DNA from: Muraenolepis orangiensis
Lineage: Eukaryota > Chordata > Actinopteri > Gadiformes > Muraenolepididae
Length of the DNA: 64,000 nt
NCBI GenBank assembly: GCA_027704905.1
Contig: CM051018.1
Coordinates: forward strand, 23,992,154-24,056,153
Reading direction: 5' to 3'
Positions 1-10,900 of this stretch are shown piece after piece. The translations under genes and the position numbers were made by a program. Below the pieces are notes generated by a model. It worked only from the letters and a program-made list of their open reading frames with translations, made no database searches and was not told the DNA's origin. Each line of letters starts with the position of its first letter. The stretch's first letter is position 1.

Positions 1-465
1 AGTCCTTGTAAGCACTTTGTCTTTGCAGCGTCCTCCTGACTATCTGGACTAGACTACCAGAGAAACTGAGAACAGCCCCCCTGAGCGGAGGTGGAGAGGG
101 CCGTCTGGGGCCCAGTTAGAGTGGTTGTTCCTGAGGGTTCGGGGGGGAAGTCCCAGAGGTAAAGTGTCCACACTCTACCTACTGCTTCATTGAGCCAGAC
201 GACAACAAATGTAATCTAAAGAAGAATTCACCCTAAGTCTCTTTGGATAAAGGGAGTCTGTTAAATGACTACATGGTTAAATAGTCCATAAACAGTCCAA
301 TGAAACGATGTGTCTCCTTACCAGGTGTTATAGGGGGTTTTATGGGACGTAACCATATAGCCAGGGGCGGCTTGGTGGCTCCTCCTGAGAGTCCGTCTCC
401 CACCTAGGCACACAGACGTCTCGTAGCAACCCTGGTTCCATCCCAGCCTGTGGTCCGTCGCTACG
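1..465. other. Unassigned sequence before first SINE
   Basis: No gene can be supported here. A splice-acceptor-like string (GTCTTTGCAG) ends at 28 and is followed by seven sense codons (RPPDYLD) and TAG at 50-52, which could be the end of a plus-strand gene lying left of the window. That is too short to assign. Confidence 0.4.
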
Positions 466-703
466 GGCGGCAGGATAGCTCAGTCTGGTTGGGACTTGGC
501 TTGGGAACCCGAAAGGTTGCCGGTTCAAGTCCTCGAAACGCCTGAGCACCCTTGAGCAAGGCACCAGACCCCTGGCACCAGACCCCTGCTCCCCGGGCAG
601 CTGTATATACAATAGCTGCCTACTGCTCCTAATACTAGGATGGGTTAAATGCAGAGAAACTAACTTACTGTGTGTGTGTGGTGTGGTGTGTGTGTGTGTG
701 TGG

Positions 704-734
<31 letters not shown>

Positions 735-775
735 GTGTGTGGTGGTGTGTGAAATAAAGAGGATTCAATTCGATT
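466..775 (+). mobile_element. tRNA-derived SINE, copy 1
   Basis: The head reads like a tRNA gene (TAGCTCAGTCTGGTTGGGA, then a B-box-like GGTTCAAGTCC at 522-532). A body with CCTTGAGCAAGGCACCAGAC and GGATGGGTTAAATGCAGAGA follows, and the copy ends near AATAAAGAGGATTC. The same body occurs at 43351-43596 (+) and, inverted, at 16710-16935. The segment before the tail has expanded into (TG)n at 671-752. The tRNA-like head is part of the SINE, not a functional tRNA. Confidence 0.85.
671..752. repeat. (TG)n with TGGTG interruptions
   Basis: Dinucleotide tract inside the 3' part of the SINE. Confidence 0.9.
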
Positions 776-1614
776 TATTCACATTAGATTTAGATTTAGA
801 TTTTTACGTTATTCTCTCTCTCTCCACACACTTTCCTGTCGATCTCCACTCTCCTGTGTATAATATCCTTAAAAATAAAAAACCATATAGTCTAACATGC
901 TTGTGCTATTCTAATAACAGTCCTCTGTGTGTGTGGGCCCTCTCCAGCGGGAAGGCAGAGCTTCCTCTGTGTGTGTGGGCCCTCTCCAGCGGGAAGGCAG
1001 AGCTTCCTCTGTGTGTTACGCTGGAGGATGTTAGGATGTTAGGATGTGAGTCACGACCACAGTAAGCCGGTTAGGTTCTATCTCATGGACTCCATCGGAG
1101 GAGGAGGCCCGCCCTCAGGGAAGGACGCGTCTGGAGATCCAGAGAACTGACATGGGAACATCACGGGACGCCATTATGACGTTAATAAGCTACGGGCACC
1201 AGGGTTTACCCTTCAAATGTTTTCAGGTACACACAAACCTTATGTGGGATGGAATGTTGAGCATGTCTCGTTCTTCTGCCTTGACAGTCAGGCTGTATTC
1301 TAATTCACATTAAGCCTCTTAAATTGTTGTTGGACTTCATCTGAACTGAGCGGAATAATCTCCTTTCAAGGTCCTCCACCGGCTAGAAGCTTTCTTCACC
1401 GTGATGTGTTTTCAGGTCATATCCAAACCGAGGCTCATTACGGATCCTCCGTCAGTCTCAGACGGGCGGAGATGCCGTTCTCCTCCGGTGGCCGAGATAA
1501 TAACCGTACATGACCACGAGGAAGGGAGGTATCGACAAATATATGAGCGCTGCTCTATGGTTTCCGATGGCTTCTTCCTCTGAAGGACTGATGAATGCTG
1601 ACTGGCTCATGGCC
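776..1614. other. Unassigned sequence with a 42-bp tandem duplication
   Basis: No gene recognised. At 922-1016 a 42-bp unit (CCTCTGTGTGTGTGGGCCCT..., ending GGCAGAGCTT) occurs twice plus a partial third copy. Open frames elsewhere are short and show no family motif. Confidence 0.5.
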
Positions 1615-1772
1615 GCTGACACAGATCCTCCACCTGGAACACAACACCACAAAACCACTTTGGCTCACACACGCTGACACAGATCCTCCACCTGGAACCA
1701 AACACCACAAAACCACTTTGGCTCACACACACTGACACAGATCCTCCACCTGGAACACCACAAAACCACAAG
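1615..1772. repeat. 58-bp tandem repeat, three units
   Basis: Units begin CTGACACAGATCCTCCACCT and continue with CACCACAAAACCAC; starts are near 1615, 1673 and 1731. The third unit is shortened. Confidence 0.85.
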
Positions 1773-1862
1773 GACACAATAACTGGAGACCTGGGTTTTT
1801 TTTTTTTTGTGTGTGTGTGTTCCCTGGCTGCCACCACCCCTCTGTTCTTCTGGCTCACGTGC

Positions 1863-1865
<3 letters not shown>

Positions 1866-1947
<82 letters not shown>
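1866..1947. repeat. (TG)n microsatellite
   Basis: Uninterrupted TG dinucleotides, about 40 copies. Confidence 0.97.
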
Positions 1948-1949
<2 letters not shown>

Positions 1950-2239
1950 GTTTGCCGTATGTTAAGGGCTCTTTGCCACCCAGGTACTGCTGGCCATTCA
2001 TCAGGCCTTCCAGAGGGTTCTGGCAGCTTCTTGCATGCGGTCTGATTGACACCGTGAGCACCCCGTGATATCACTCTCATCATATACCTCAGGGCTCTCT
2101 GCCCTCTCTATTCTAAACAACAACTCCATTGGGAACCGCTCGCCCAGAGAGAAAACATCAACATGAGATAAAGAGGAGGAGGAGGAGGTGGGACCAGACA
2201 CCATCAGGGTCTCTTGACTCATCCCACCAGGGGAGGGGG

Positions 2240-2413
<174 letters not shown>

Positions 2414-2520
2414 AGACATATTTAAGTGTACGGTGAACAGAGATGATGCATATACAAAAAGGCACACACAGAATCAACAGGAACAGACAGACGGTGAGAG
2501 AAAACCAACATGTCATACAT

Positions 2521-3356
2521 TGGTGTGTAGTGTGTAGTGTGTAGTGTGTAGTGTGTAGTGTGTAGTGTGTGGTGTGTAGTGTGTAGTGTGTGGTGTGTAG
2601 TGTGTAGTGTGTAGTGTGTAGTGTGTGGTGTGAGTGTGTAGTGTGTGGTGTGTAGTGTGTAGTGTGTAGTGTGTGGTGTGTGGTGTGTAGTGTGTGGTGT
2701 GTAGTGTGTAGTGTGTAGTGTGTGGTGTGTAGTGTGTAGTGTGTAGTGTGTGGTGTGTAGTGTGTAGTGTGTAGTGTGTGGTGTGTGGTGTGTAGTGTGT
2801 AGTGTGTAGTGTGTAGTGTGTGGTGTGTAGTGTGTAGTGTGTAGTGTGTGGTGTGTAGTGTGTAGTGTGTAGTGTGTGGTGTGTAGTGTGTAGTGTGTAG
2901 TGTGTAGTGTGTGGTGTGTAGTGTGTGGTGTGTGGTGTGTAGTGTGTAGTGTGTAGTGTGTGGTGTGTGGTGTGTAGTGTGTGTGGTGTGTAGTGTGTAG
3001 TGTGTAGTGTGTGGTGTGTAGTGTGTAGTGTGTGGTGTGTAGTGTGTAGTGTGTGGTGTGTGGTGTGTAGTGTGTAGTGTGTGGTGTGTAGTGTGTAGTG
3101 TGTGGTGTGTGTGTGTGTGTAGTGTGTAGTGTGTGGTGTGTAGTGTGTGTGGTGTGTATTGTGTAGTGTGTGGTGTGTGGTGTGTAGTGTGTAGTGTGTG
3201 GTGTGTGGTGTGTAGTGTGTAGTGTGTGGTGTGTAGTGTGTAGTGTGTGGTGTGTGGTGTGTAGTGTGTAGTGTGTGGTGTGTAGTGTGTAGTGTGTAGT
3301 GTGTGGTGTGTAGTGTGTGGTGTGTAGTGTGTAGTGTGTAGTGTGTAGTGTGTAGT
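2521..3356. repeat. TGTGTAG/TGTGTGG minisatellite, about 0.84 kb
   Basis: Array of heptamers TGTGTAG and TGTGTGG in many orders with a few broken units. Short blocks of the two heptamers recur, suggesting local block duplication. No coding potential. Confidence 0.95.
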
Positions 3357-3407
3357 GAGAAGAGGTGAGGGATTTTGGAGCGAGCTCCAGAAATTAAAAA
3401 GCTAAAT

Positions 3408-6400
3408 GTAGGGAGGAAGGAAGGTAAGGAGGAAGGAGGGTAGGGAGGAAGGAAGGTAGGGAGGAAGGAGGGTAGGGAGGAAGGAGGGTAGGGAGGAAGG
3501 AAGGTAGGGAGGAAGGAGGGTAGGGAGGAAGGAAGGTAAGGATGAAGGAAGGTAGGGAGGAAGGAAGGTAAGGAGGAAGGAGGGTAGGGAGGAAGGAAGG
3601 TAGGGAGGAAGGAGGGTAGGGAGGAAGGAAGGTAGGGAGGAAGGAGGGTAGGGAGGAAGGAGGGTAGGGAGGAAGGAGGGTAGGGAGGAAGGAAGGTAAG
3701 GATGAAGGAAGGTAGGGAGGAAGGAAGGTAAGGAGGAAGGAAGGTAAGGAGGAAGGAAGGTAGGGAGGAAGGAGGGTAGGGAGGAAGGAGGGTAGGGAGG
3801 AAGGAGGGTAGGGAGGAAGGAGGGTAGGGAGGAAGGAAGGTAGGGAGGAAGGAGGGTAGGGAGGAAGGAAGGTAAGGATGAAGGAAGGTAGGGAGGAAGG
3901 AAGGTAAGGAGGAAGGAAGGTAAGGAGGAAGGAAGGTAGGGAGGAAGGAAGGTAGGGAGGAAGGAGGGTAGGGAGGAAGGAAGGTAGGGAGGAAGGAGGG
4001 TAGGGAGGAAGGAGGGTAGGGAGGAAGGAAGGTAGGGAGGAAGGAGGGTAGGGAGGAAGGAAGGTAAGGATGAAGGAAGGTAGGGAGGAAGGAAGGTAAG
4101 GAGGAAGGAGGGTAGGGAGGAAGGAAGGTAGGGAGGAAGGAGGGTAGGGAGGAAGGAGGGTAGGGAGGAAGGAAGGTAGGGAGGAAGGAGGGTAGGGAGG
4201 AAGGAAGGTAAGGATGAAGGAAGGTAGGGAGGAAGGAAGGTAAGGAGGAAGGAAGGTAAGGAGGAAGGAAGGTAGGGAGGAAGGAGGGTAGGGAGGAAGG
4301 AAGGTAGGGAGGAAGGAGGGTAGGGAGGAAGGAAGGTAGGGAGGAAGGAGGGTAGGGAGGAAGGAAGGTAGGGAGGAAGGAGGGTAGGGAGGAAGGAGGG
4401 TAGGGAGGAAGGAAGGTAGGGAGGAAGGAGGGTAGGGAGGAAGGAAGGTAAGGATGAAGGAAGGTAGGGAGGAAGGAAGGTAAGGAGGAAGGAGGGTAGG
4501 GAGGAAGGAAGGTAGGGAGGAAGGAGGGTAGGGAGGAAGGAGGGTAGGGAGGAAGGAAGGTAGGGAGGAAGGAGGGTAGGGAGAAAGGAAGGTAAGGATG
4601 AAGGAAGGTAGGGAGGAAGGAAGGTAAGGAGGAAGGAAGGTAAGGAGGAAGGAAGGTAGGGAGGAAGGAGGGTAGGGAGGAAGGAAGGTAGGGAGGAAGG
4701 AGGGTAGGGAGGAAGGAAGGTAGGGAGGAAGGAGGGTAGGGAGGAAGGAAGGTAGGGAGGAAGGAAGGTAAGGAGGAAGGAAGGTAAGGAGGAAGGAAGG
4801 TAGGGAGGAAGGAAGGTAGGGAGGAAGGAAGGTAAGGAGGAAGGAAGGTAGGGAGGAAGGAGGGTAGGGAGGAAGGAAGGTAAGGAGGAAGGAAGGTAGG
4901 GAGGAAGGAAGGTAGGGAGGAAGGAGGGTAGGGAGGAAGGAAGGAAGGTAAGGAGGAAGGAAGGTAGGGAGGAAGGAAGGTAGGGAGGAAGGAAGGAAGG
5001 TAGGGAGGAAGGAAGGTAAGGGGGAAGGAAGGTAAGGAGGAAGGAAGGTAAGGAGGAAGGAAGGTAAGGATGAAGGAAGGTGGGGAGGAAGGAAGGTAGG
5101 GAGGAAGGAAGGTAAGGAGGAAGGAAGGTAGGGAGGAAGGAAGGTAAGGAGGAAGGAAGGTAAGGAGGAAGGAAGGTAAGGATGAAGGAAGGTGGGGAGG
5201 AAGGAAGGTAGGGAGGAAGGAAGGTAAGGAGGAAGGAAGGTAGGGAGAAAGGAAGGTAGGGAGGAAGGAAGGTAGGAAGGAAGGTAAGGAGGAAGGAAGG
5301 TAGGGAGGAAGGAGGGTAGGGAGGAAGGAAGGTAAGGAGGAAGGAAGGTAGGGAGGAAGGAAGGAAGGTAGGGAGGAAGGAGGGTAGGGAGGAAGGAAGG
5401 AAGGTAAGGAGGAAGGAAGGTAGGGAGGAAGGAAGGAAGGTAGGGAGGAAGGAAGGTAAGGGGAAGGAAGGTAAGGAGGAAGGAAGGTAAGGAGGAAGGA
5501 AGGTAAGGATGAAGGAAGGTGGGGAGGAAGGAAGGTAGGGAGGAAGGAAGGTAAGGAGGAAGGAAGGTAGGGAGGAAGGAAGGTAAGGAGGAAGGAAGGT
5601 AAGGAGGAAGGAAGGTAAGGATGAAGGAAGGTGGGGAGGAAGGAAGGTAGGGAGGAAGGAAGGTAAGGAGGAAGGAAGGTAGGGAGAAAGGAAGGTAAGG
5701 AGGAAGGAGGGTAGGGAGGAAGGAAGGTAAGGAGGAAGGAAGGTAGGGAGAAAGGAAGGTAGGGAGGAAGGAAGGTAGGAAGGAAGGTAAGGAGGAAGGA
5801 AGGTAGGGAGGAAGGAGGGTAGGGAGGAAGGAAGGTAAGGAGGAAGGAAGGTAGGGAGGAAGGAAGGAAGGTAGGGAGGAAGGAGGGTAGGGAGGAAGGA
5901 AGGAAGGTAAGGAGGAAGGAAGGTAGGGAGGAAGGAAGGAAGGTAGGGAGGAAGGAAGGTAAGGGGGAAGGAAGGTAAGGAGGAAGGAAGGTAAGGAGGA
6001 AGGAAGGTAAGGATGAAGGAAGGTGGGGAGGAAGGAAGGTAGGGAGGAAGGAAGGTAAGGAGGAAGGAAGGTAGGGAGGAAGGAAGGTAAGGAGGAAGGA
6101 AGGTAAGGAGGAAGGAAGGTAAGGATGAAGGAAGGTGGGGAGGAAGGAAGGTAGGGAGGAAGGAAGGTAAGGAGGAAGGAAGGTAGGGAGAAAGGAAGGT
6201 AAGGAGGAAGGAGGGTAGGGAGGAAGGAAGGTAAGGAGGAAGGAAGGTAAGGAGGAAGGAAGGTAGGGAGGAAGGAAGGTAAGGAGGAATGAAGGTAAGG
6301 AGGAAGGAAGGGAGGATGAAGGAAGGTAGGAAGGAAGGAAGGTAGGGAGAAAGGAAGGTAAGGAGGAAGGAAGGTAGGGAGGAAGGAAAGTAGGGTGGAA

Positions 6401-7146
6401 GGAAGATAAGGAGGAAGGAAGGAAGGAAGGAAGGAAGGAAGGAAGGAAGGAAGGAAGGAAGGAAGGAAGGAAGGAAGGAAGGAAGGAAGGAAGGAAGGAA
6501 GGTTAAGGAGGAAGGAAGGAAAGTAGGAAGGAAGGTAAGGATGAAGGAAGGTGGGGAGGAAGGAAGGTAGGGAGGAAGGAAGGTAAGGAGGAAGGAAGGT
6601 AAGGATGAAGGAAGGTGGGGAGGAAGGAAGGTAGGGAGGAAGGAAGGTAGGGAGAAAGGAAGGTAAGGAGGAAGGAAGGTAGGGAGGAAGGAAGGAAGGT
6701 AAGGAGGAAGGAAAGTAGGGTGGAAGGAAGGTAAGGAGGAAGGAAGGAAGGAAGGAAGGAAGGAAGGAAGGAAGGAAGGAAGGAAGGAAGGAAGGAAGGT
6801 TAAGGAGGAAGGAAGGAAAGTAGGGAGGAAGGAAGGTAGGGAGGAAGGAAGGAAGGAAGGTAGGTAAGGAGGAAGGAAGGTAGGGTGGAAGGAAGGAGGG
6901 TAGGGAGGAAGGTTGGGTGGAAGGAAGGAAGGAAGGAAGGAAGGAAGGAAGGAAGGAAGGAAGGAAGGAAGGAAGGAAGGAAGGGAAGAAGGAAGGTAAG
7001 GAGGAAGGAAGGTAGGGAGGAAGGTAAGGAGGAAGGAAGGGAGGAAGGAAGGTAGGGAGGAAGGTAAGGAGGAAGGAAGGGAGGAAGGAAGGTAGGGAGG
7101 AAGGTAAGGAGGAAGGAAGGGAGGAAGGAAGGTAGGGAGGAAGGGA
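3408..7146. repeat. 3.7-kb homopurine array (GGAAGGAAGGTAGG-type)
   Basis: Nearly every base on the plus strand is a purine, broken mainly by single T residues in GGTAGG and GGTAAGG. The basic module is a tetranucleotide (GGAA) arranged in 14-15 bp units that vary as GGAAGGAAGGTAGG, GGAAGGAGGGTAGG and GGAAGGAAGGTAAGG. Larger blocks containing GGATGAAGGAAGG recur many times. Pure (GGAA)n runs occur near 6411-6501, 6737-6799 and 6919-6983. Long minus-strand open frames of about 1,260 codons here encode only P/L/S/F/T repeats and are not genes. Confidence 0.97.
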
Positions 7147-7274
7147 GTGTGAAAGAGCTCTATTTGAGACGTCATTCAAAACAACTCACAGAAGAGACCA
7201 GGGGACAAACCACCTCCCCTTTTAGTCATCCTGTGACAGCTCCCAACAATGTGGGGACAAGAAATACCCTGGAG
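7147..7274. other. Short unique sequence between arrays
   Basis: No recognised feature. Confidence 0.4.

Positions 7275-7361
<87 letters not shown>
7275..7361. repeat. (GA)n microsatellite
   Basis: About 43 GA dinucleotides. Confidence 0.97.
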
Positions 7362-7363
<2 letters not shown>

Positions 7364-7442
7364 TTGGACATCGATTCAGGTCCTGGGGATCCTTTATCCT
7401 CAGAGCAGAACTGCTGCACAAATGAGTCTCAGAGGACACACA

Positions 7443-7539
<97 letters not shown>

Positions 7540-7670
7540 CCCAGGTCCTGCTCCTCCTGCCTTAGAGCCGGGCCAGGATCAGCTCTGCTGTCTGATTGGT
7601 GGGTGGAGCTGTGGGCGGCGCTGTGGGCGGCGCTGGGGGCGGAGCCTGGACCACCAACACACCTTCTCTC
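7362..7670. repeat. Duplicated segment, copy A (partner at 13948-14235)
   Basis: Starts ACATCGATTCAGGTCCTGGG, includes a (CA)n core (7437-7533), and ends with CCTGGACCACCAACACACC. The same order and nearly identical sequence recur at 13948-14235 in direct orientation. Copy A also has two extra GGGCGGCGCTG units. It could be a local duplication or an unnamed dispersed repeat. Confidence 0.85.
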
Positions 7671-7795
7671 TACGGGTGGAGGGATAAAAACAACCTCTTG
7701 TGAGGGGGCTGTGTTGTGTGTGTGTGTGTGTGGGGGGGAAGTACTATTATTTTGGGGGAAGGGGTGACGGTAGGGGAGGGACTAAGGTCACCTTG

Positions 7796-8255
7796 ACGCA
7801 TGCATCCAAGAAGAGGTCCACCTCCTCCACCACCACCACCTCCACCACCACCTCCACTACCACCACCACCACCTCCATCACCACCACCACCACCACCACC
7901 ACCCACCTCCACCACCACCACCTCCACCTCCACATCCACCACCACCACCTCCACTTCCACCACCTCCACCACCACCACCACCTCCACCACCACCACCACC
8001 TCCATCATCACCTTCACCACCATCACCACCACCTCCATCATCACCTTCACCACCACTACCACCACCACCACCACCACCACCACCTCCACTTCCACCACCT
8101 CCACCAACACCACCACCACCTCCACTTCCACCATCACCACCTTCACCACCACCACCACCACCTCCAATTCCACCTCCACCATCTTCACCACCACCACCAC
8201 CACTGCCCAAAACCACCTCCACCACCTCCACCACCTCCACCTCCACCACCACGGC
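7796..8255. repeat. CCA/CCT trinucleotide-based array
   Basis: Mixture of CCACCA and CCTCCA with TTCCA, TCATCA and CTTCA variants, about 460 bp. Open frames in it give only T/S/P/H on one strand and V/E/G on the other. Confidence 0.95.
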
Positions 8256-8422
8256 GGCGTGTGGAGGCTGAAGCCCTTCCCCTCCCCGTAGTGACCGTAT
8301 ATCGGGTGGAGCTCCATGAATGTACGCCACGGGAGACAATTTATCACACAATAGACCGCGGTGTGACGGAGGCTTCCGGAACAACAGACGCCGCCGCCCA
8401 CACATTAAACCACCCAGCGAGG

Positions 8423-9520
8423 GGCCAGGAGAGATACACCACCTTCATCTGGAGGAGTATCTCTCCTGTCTGGAGGGGGGGGGAGAGGAGGAGGGGAGGA
8501 GGGGAGGAGGAGGAGAGGAGGAGAGGAGGGAGGGGAGGAGGGGAGGAGAGGAGGAGGGGAGGAGGGGAGGGGAGGAGGAGGGGAGGAGAGGAGGGGTAGG
8601 CCAGGAGAGATACACCACCTTCATCTGGAGGAGTATCTCTCCTGTCTGGAGGGGGGAGGAGAGGAGGGGGGGAGGAGGGGAGGGAGGGGAGGAAGGGAGG
8701 GAGGGAGGGAGGGAGGGAGGGGAGGGGTAGGCCAGGAGAGATACACCACCTTCATCTGGAGGATTCTCTCTCCTGTCTGGAGGGGGGAGGAGAGGAGGAG
8801 AGGAGGAGGGGAGGGAGGAGAGGAGGAGGGGAGGGAGGGAGGGAGGGAGGGGAGGGGAGGGGTAGGCCAGGAGAGATACACCACCTTCATCTGGAGGAGT
8901 ATCTCTCCTGTCTGGAGGGGGGAGGAGAGGAGGGGGGGAGGAGGGGAGGGAGGGGAGGAGGAGGGGAGGGAGGGAGGGAGGGAGGGAGGGAGGGAGGGAG
9001 GGAGGGAGGGAGGGAGGGGAGGGGTAGGCCAGGAGAGATACACCACCTTCATCTGGAGGATTCTCTCTCCTGTCTGGAGGGGGGAGGAGAGGAGGAGAGG
9101 AGGAGGGGAGGGAGGAGAGGAGGAGGGGAGGGAGGGAGGGAGGGAGGGAGGGGAGGGGAGGGGTAGGCCAGGAGAGATACACCACCTTCATCTGGAGGAG
9201 TATCTCTCCTGTCTGGAGGGGGGAGGAGAGGAGGAGGGGAGGGAGGAGAGGAGGGGAGGAGAGGAGGAGGGGAGGAGGGGAGGGAGGGAGGGAGGGAGGG
9301 AGGGAGGGGAGGGGTAGGCCAGTAGAGATACACCACCTTCATCTGGAGGATTCTCTCTCCTGTCTGGAGGGGGAAGGAGAGGAGGAGAGGAGGAGGGGAG
9401 GGAGGGGAGGAGGGGAGGGGAGGGAGGGAGGAGAGGAGGGGAGAGAGGAGGGGAGGAGGGGAGGGAGGAGGGGAGGAGGGGAGGGAGGAGAGGAGGAGGG
9501 GAGGGGAGGAGGGGAATAGG
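8423..9520. repeat. Higher-order minisatellite with alternating A and B units
   Basis: Seven units begin GGCCAGGAGAGATACACCAC (8423, 8599, 8730, 8866, 9028, 9166) or GGCCAGTAGAGATAC (9317), each followed by a G/A-rich filler (GGAGGGG, GGGAGGGA) of variable length. The unit body has two types: A contains GGAGTATCTCTCCTG and B contains GGATTCTCTCTCCTG. The order is A, A, B, A, B, A, B. In A units CAGGAGAGATAC is exactly complementary to the downstream GTATCTCTCCTG; B units break this stem. Confidence 0.92.
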
Positions 9521-10900
9521 GGGGGTGAGGTAGGGGGAGATAGGGGGAGGTGGTGGTGAAGCAGGCCTCCCTCCCCCCGGGGGAGGGTAATGCAAGATGG
9601 CAGGTCTGCTCTCGTTGGAGAACACTGATCTATCTTTATTTAATAGGATGTGAATTTTTGATCATATCGCAGCGGAGTCGATTCAATTCTTGATTGAGGT
9701 GAGGTGTGTGTGTGATGTGTGTGTGATGTGTGTGTAAAGTGTGTGGGATGTATGTGATGTGTGTGTGTGTACATGTGTATGTTGTAACCTCACGAGAGGC
9801 CATCTCAGCGGGCTAGTGTTGGGCGGTGCAGAGTTCCAGGCAAAACAGGTCAAAATAGTAAAGTTTAAATAAAAATAGGCTTTATTTCCTCACAAAGGGC
9901 TTTTCCCCCCCAAGCACCGTTCATCTAACAGAAATGAGACTTTCCTTCTCTTCTGAGGCTTTTCTCCACGTGTCTCCAGCTCCTTCCAGCCATGAGCTCC
10001 TGGTTCTCCCTCTGCTCCTCAGAGTCCGGCCTCTGGTCTGTTTCCCCGGTGCAGCTTCAATTAGGTGGCTTAAGCACCTACACCTGTCAGAGTTGTGGGG
10101 CATGCTGGGAGATGTAGTTTGTGGACCGGCGGCCATTTTGGGATGTTGTAGCTGGTCCACCAGGGGAATATAGCACTCCTCTATAACCTGTCCCCTCGTG
10201 ATGCCACAGTGAGTGAGGTGTGTGTATGTGTGTGTGTACATGTGTGTGTGTCTGATGTGTGTGTGTGTGTGTGTGAGGTGAGTGTGTACATGTGTGTGAG
10301 GTGTGTGTGTACAGGTGTGTGTGTGTGTGTGTAAGGTGTGTGTACTCTGATGAGCTTGAATGTTAAAACAGCCCCCCCCCCCTTCATTCATTGACAGTCT
10401 TCATTTCATTCCAGAGGTTAGTTTTATTATTGATGATCAAGATTTAAAAGCAATGAGTGGGAGACTTTAAATCAATATTACCTTGATTTCAGAATTTTCA
10501 ATAACGTGACAGGACAGACAAGAATTCACATTTTAAATGTCATATTGATCCATAGTATACAGTCCCTGTCCTGGGTTATCAGGACCAAACTGGACCGATC
10601 CCATGGAGATATTAAAAGCTTCATCAAAACACATTAAATACATTTTTAATTGCAGTTTCAATCAAATCACAAGCAGGAAGTTAAAGAGAACAGACATTTG
10701 TTAATATTTAACAGGGGAAACAAACAGGCAGTTACAACTTAGAGTCAACTTGTTTGCGTTTGGCAATGACTATCAGCAGAGAGAAGCAGAGTTTGACCTT
10801 GAGGTGAGGTGGAGGACGTCAGGGAGACCTCAGGGATGGAACCCTGAACCTCTCCTCCTGATCCTTCCTCCAGCGTCCATGGAGGGCTGTTCCTTTAAAT
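9521..10900. other. No gene; TG-rich patches
   Basis: TGTGTGATG-type patches lie at 9703-9777 and 10203-10340. The rest is single-copy-looking sequence with no recognised gene. The block from CTCACGAGAGGCC (9788) to CCCTCGTGATGCC (10193) has short inverted ends and may be an old mobile element, but this is not established. Confidence 0.5.

Noticed and set aside
466..600. tRNA-like sequence with A- and B-box words
   Set aside because: It is the head of a SINE present in three copies and would not fold as a functional tRNA with a proper 3' end.
3394..7179. Minus-strand open frames of about 1,260 codons rich in Pro, Leu, Ser, Phe and Tyr
   Set aside because: They are produced by the homopurine array, occur in more than one frame, and have no signal or domain beyond the repeat.
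7670..8730. Thr/His/Pro-rich and Val/Gly-rich frames
   Set aside because: Translation of the CCA/CCT array and neighbouring GA-rich minisatellite in different frames; no gene signal.
8423..9520. Regular repeats with spacers resembling a CRISPR array
   Set aside because: Units are long, spacers are G/A-rich repeats rather than unique sequence, and the DNA is eukaryotic.
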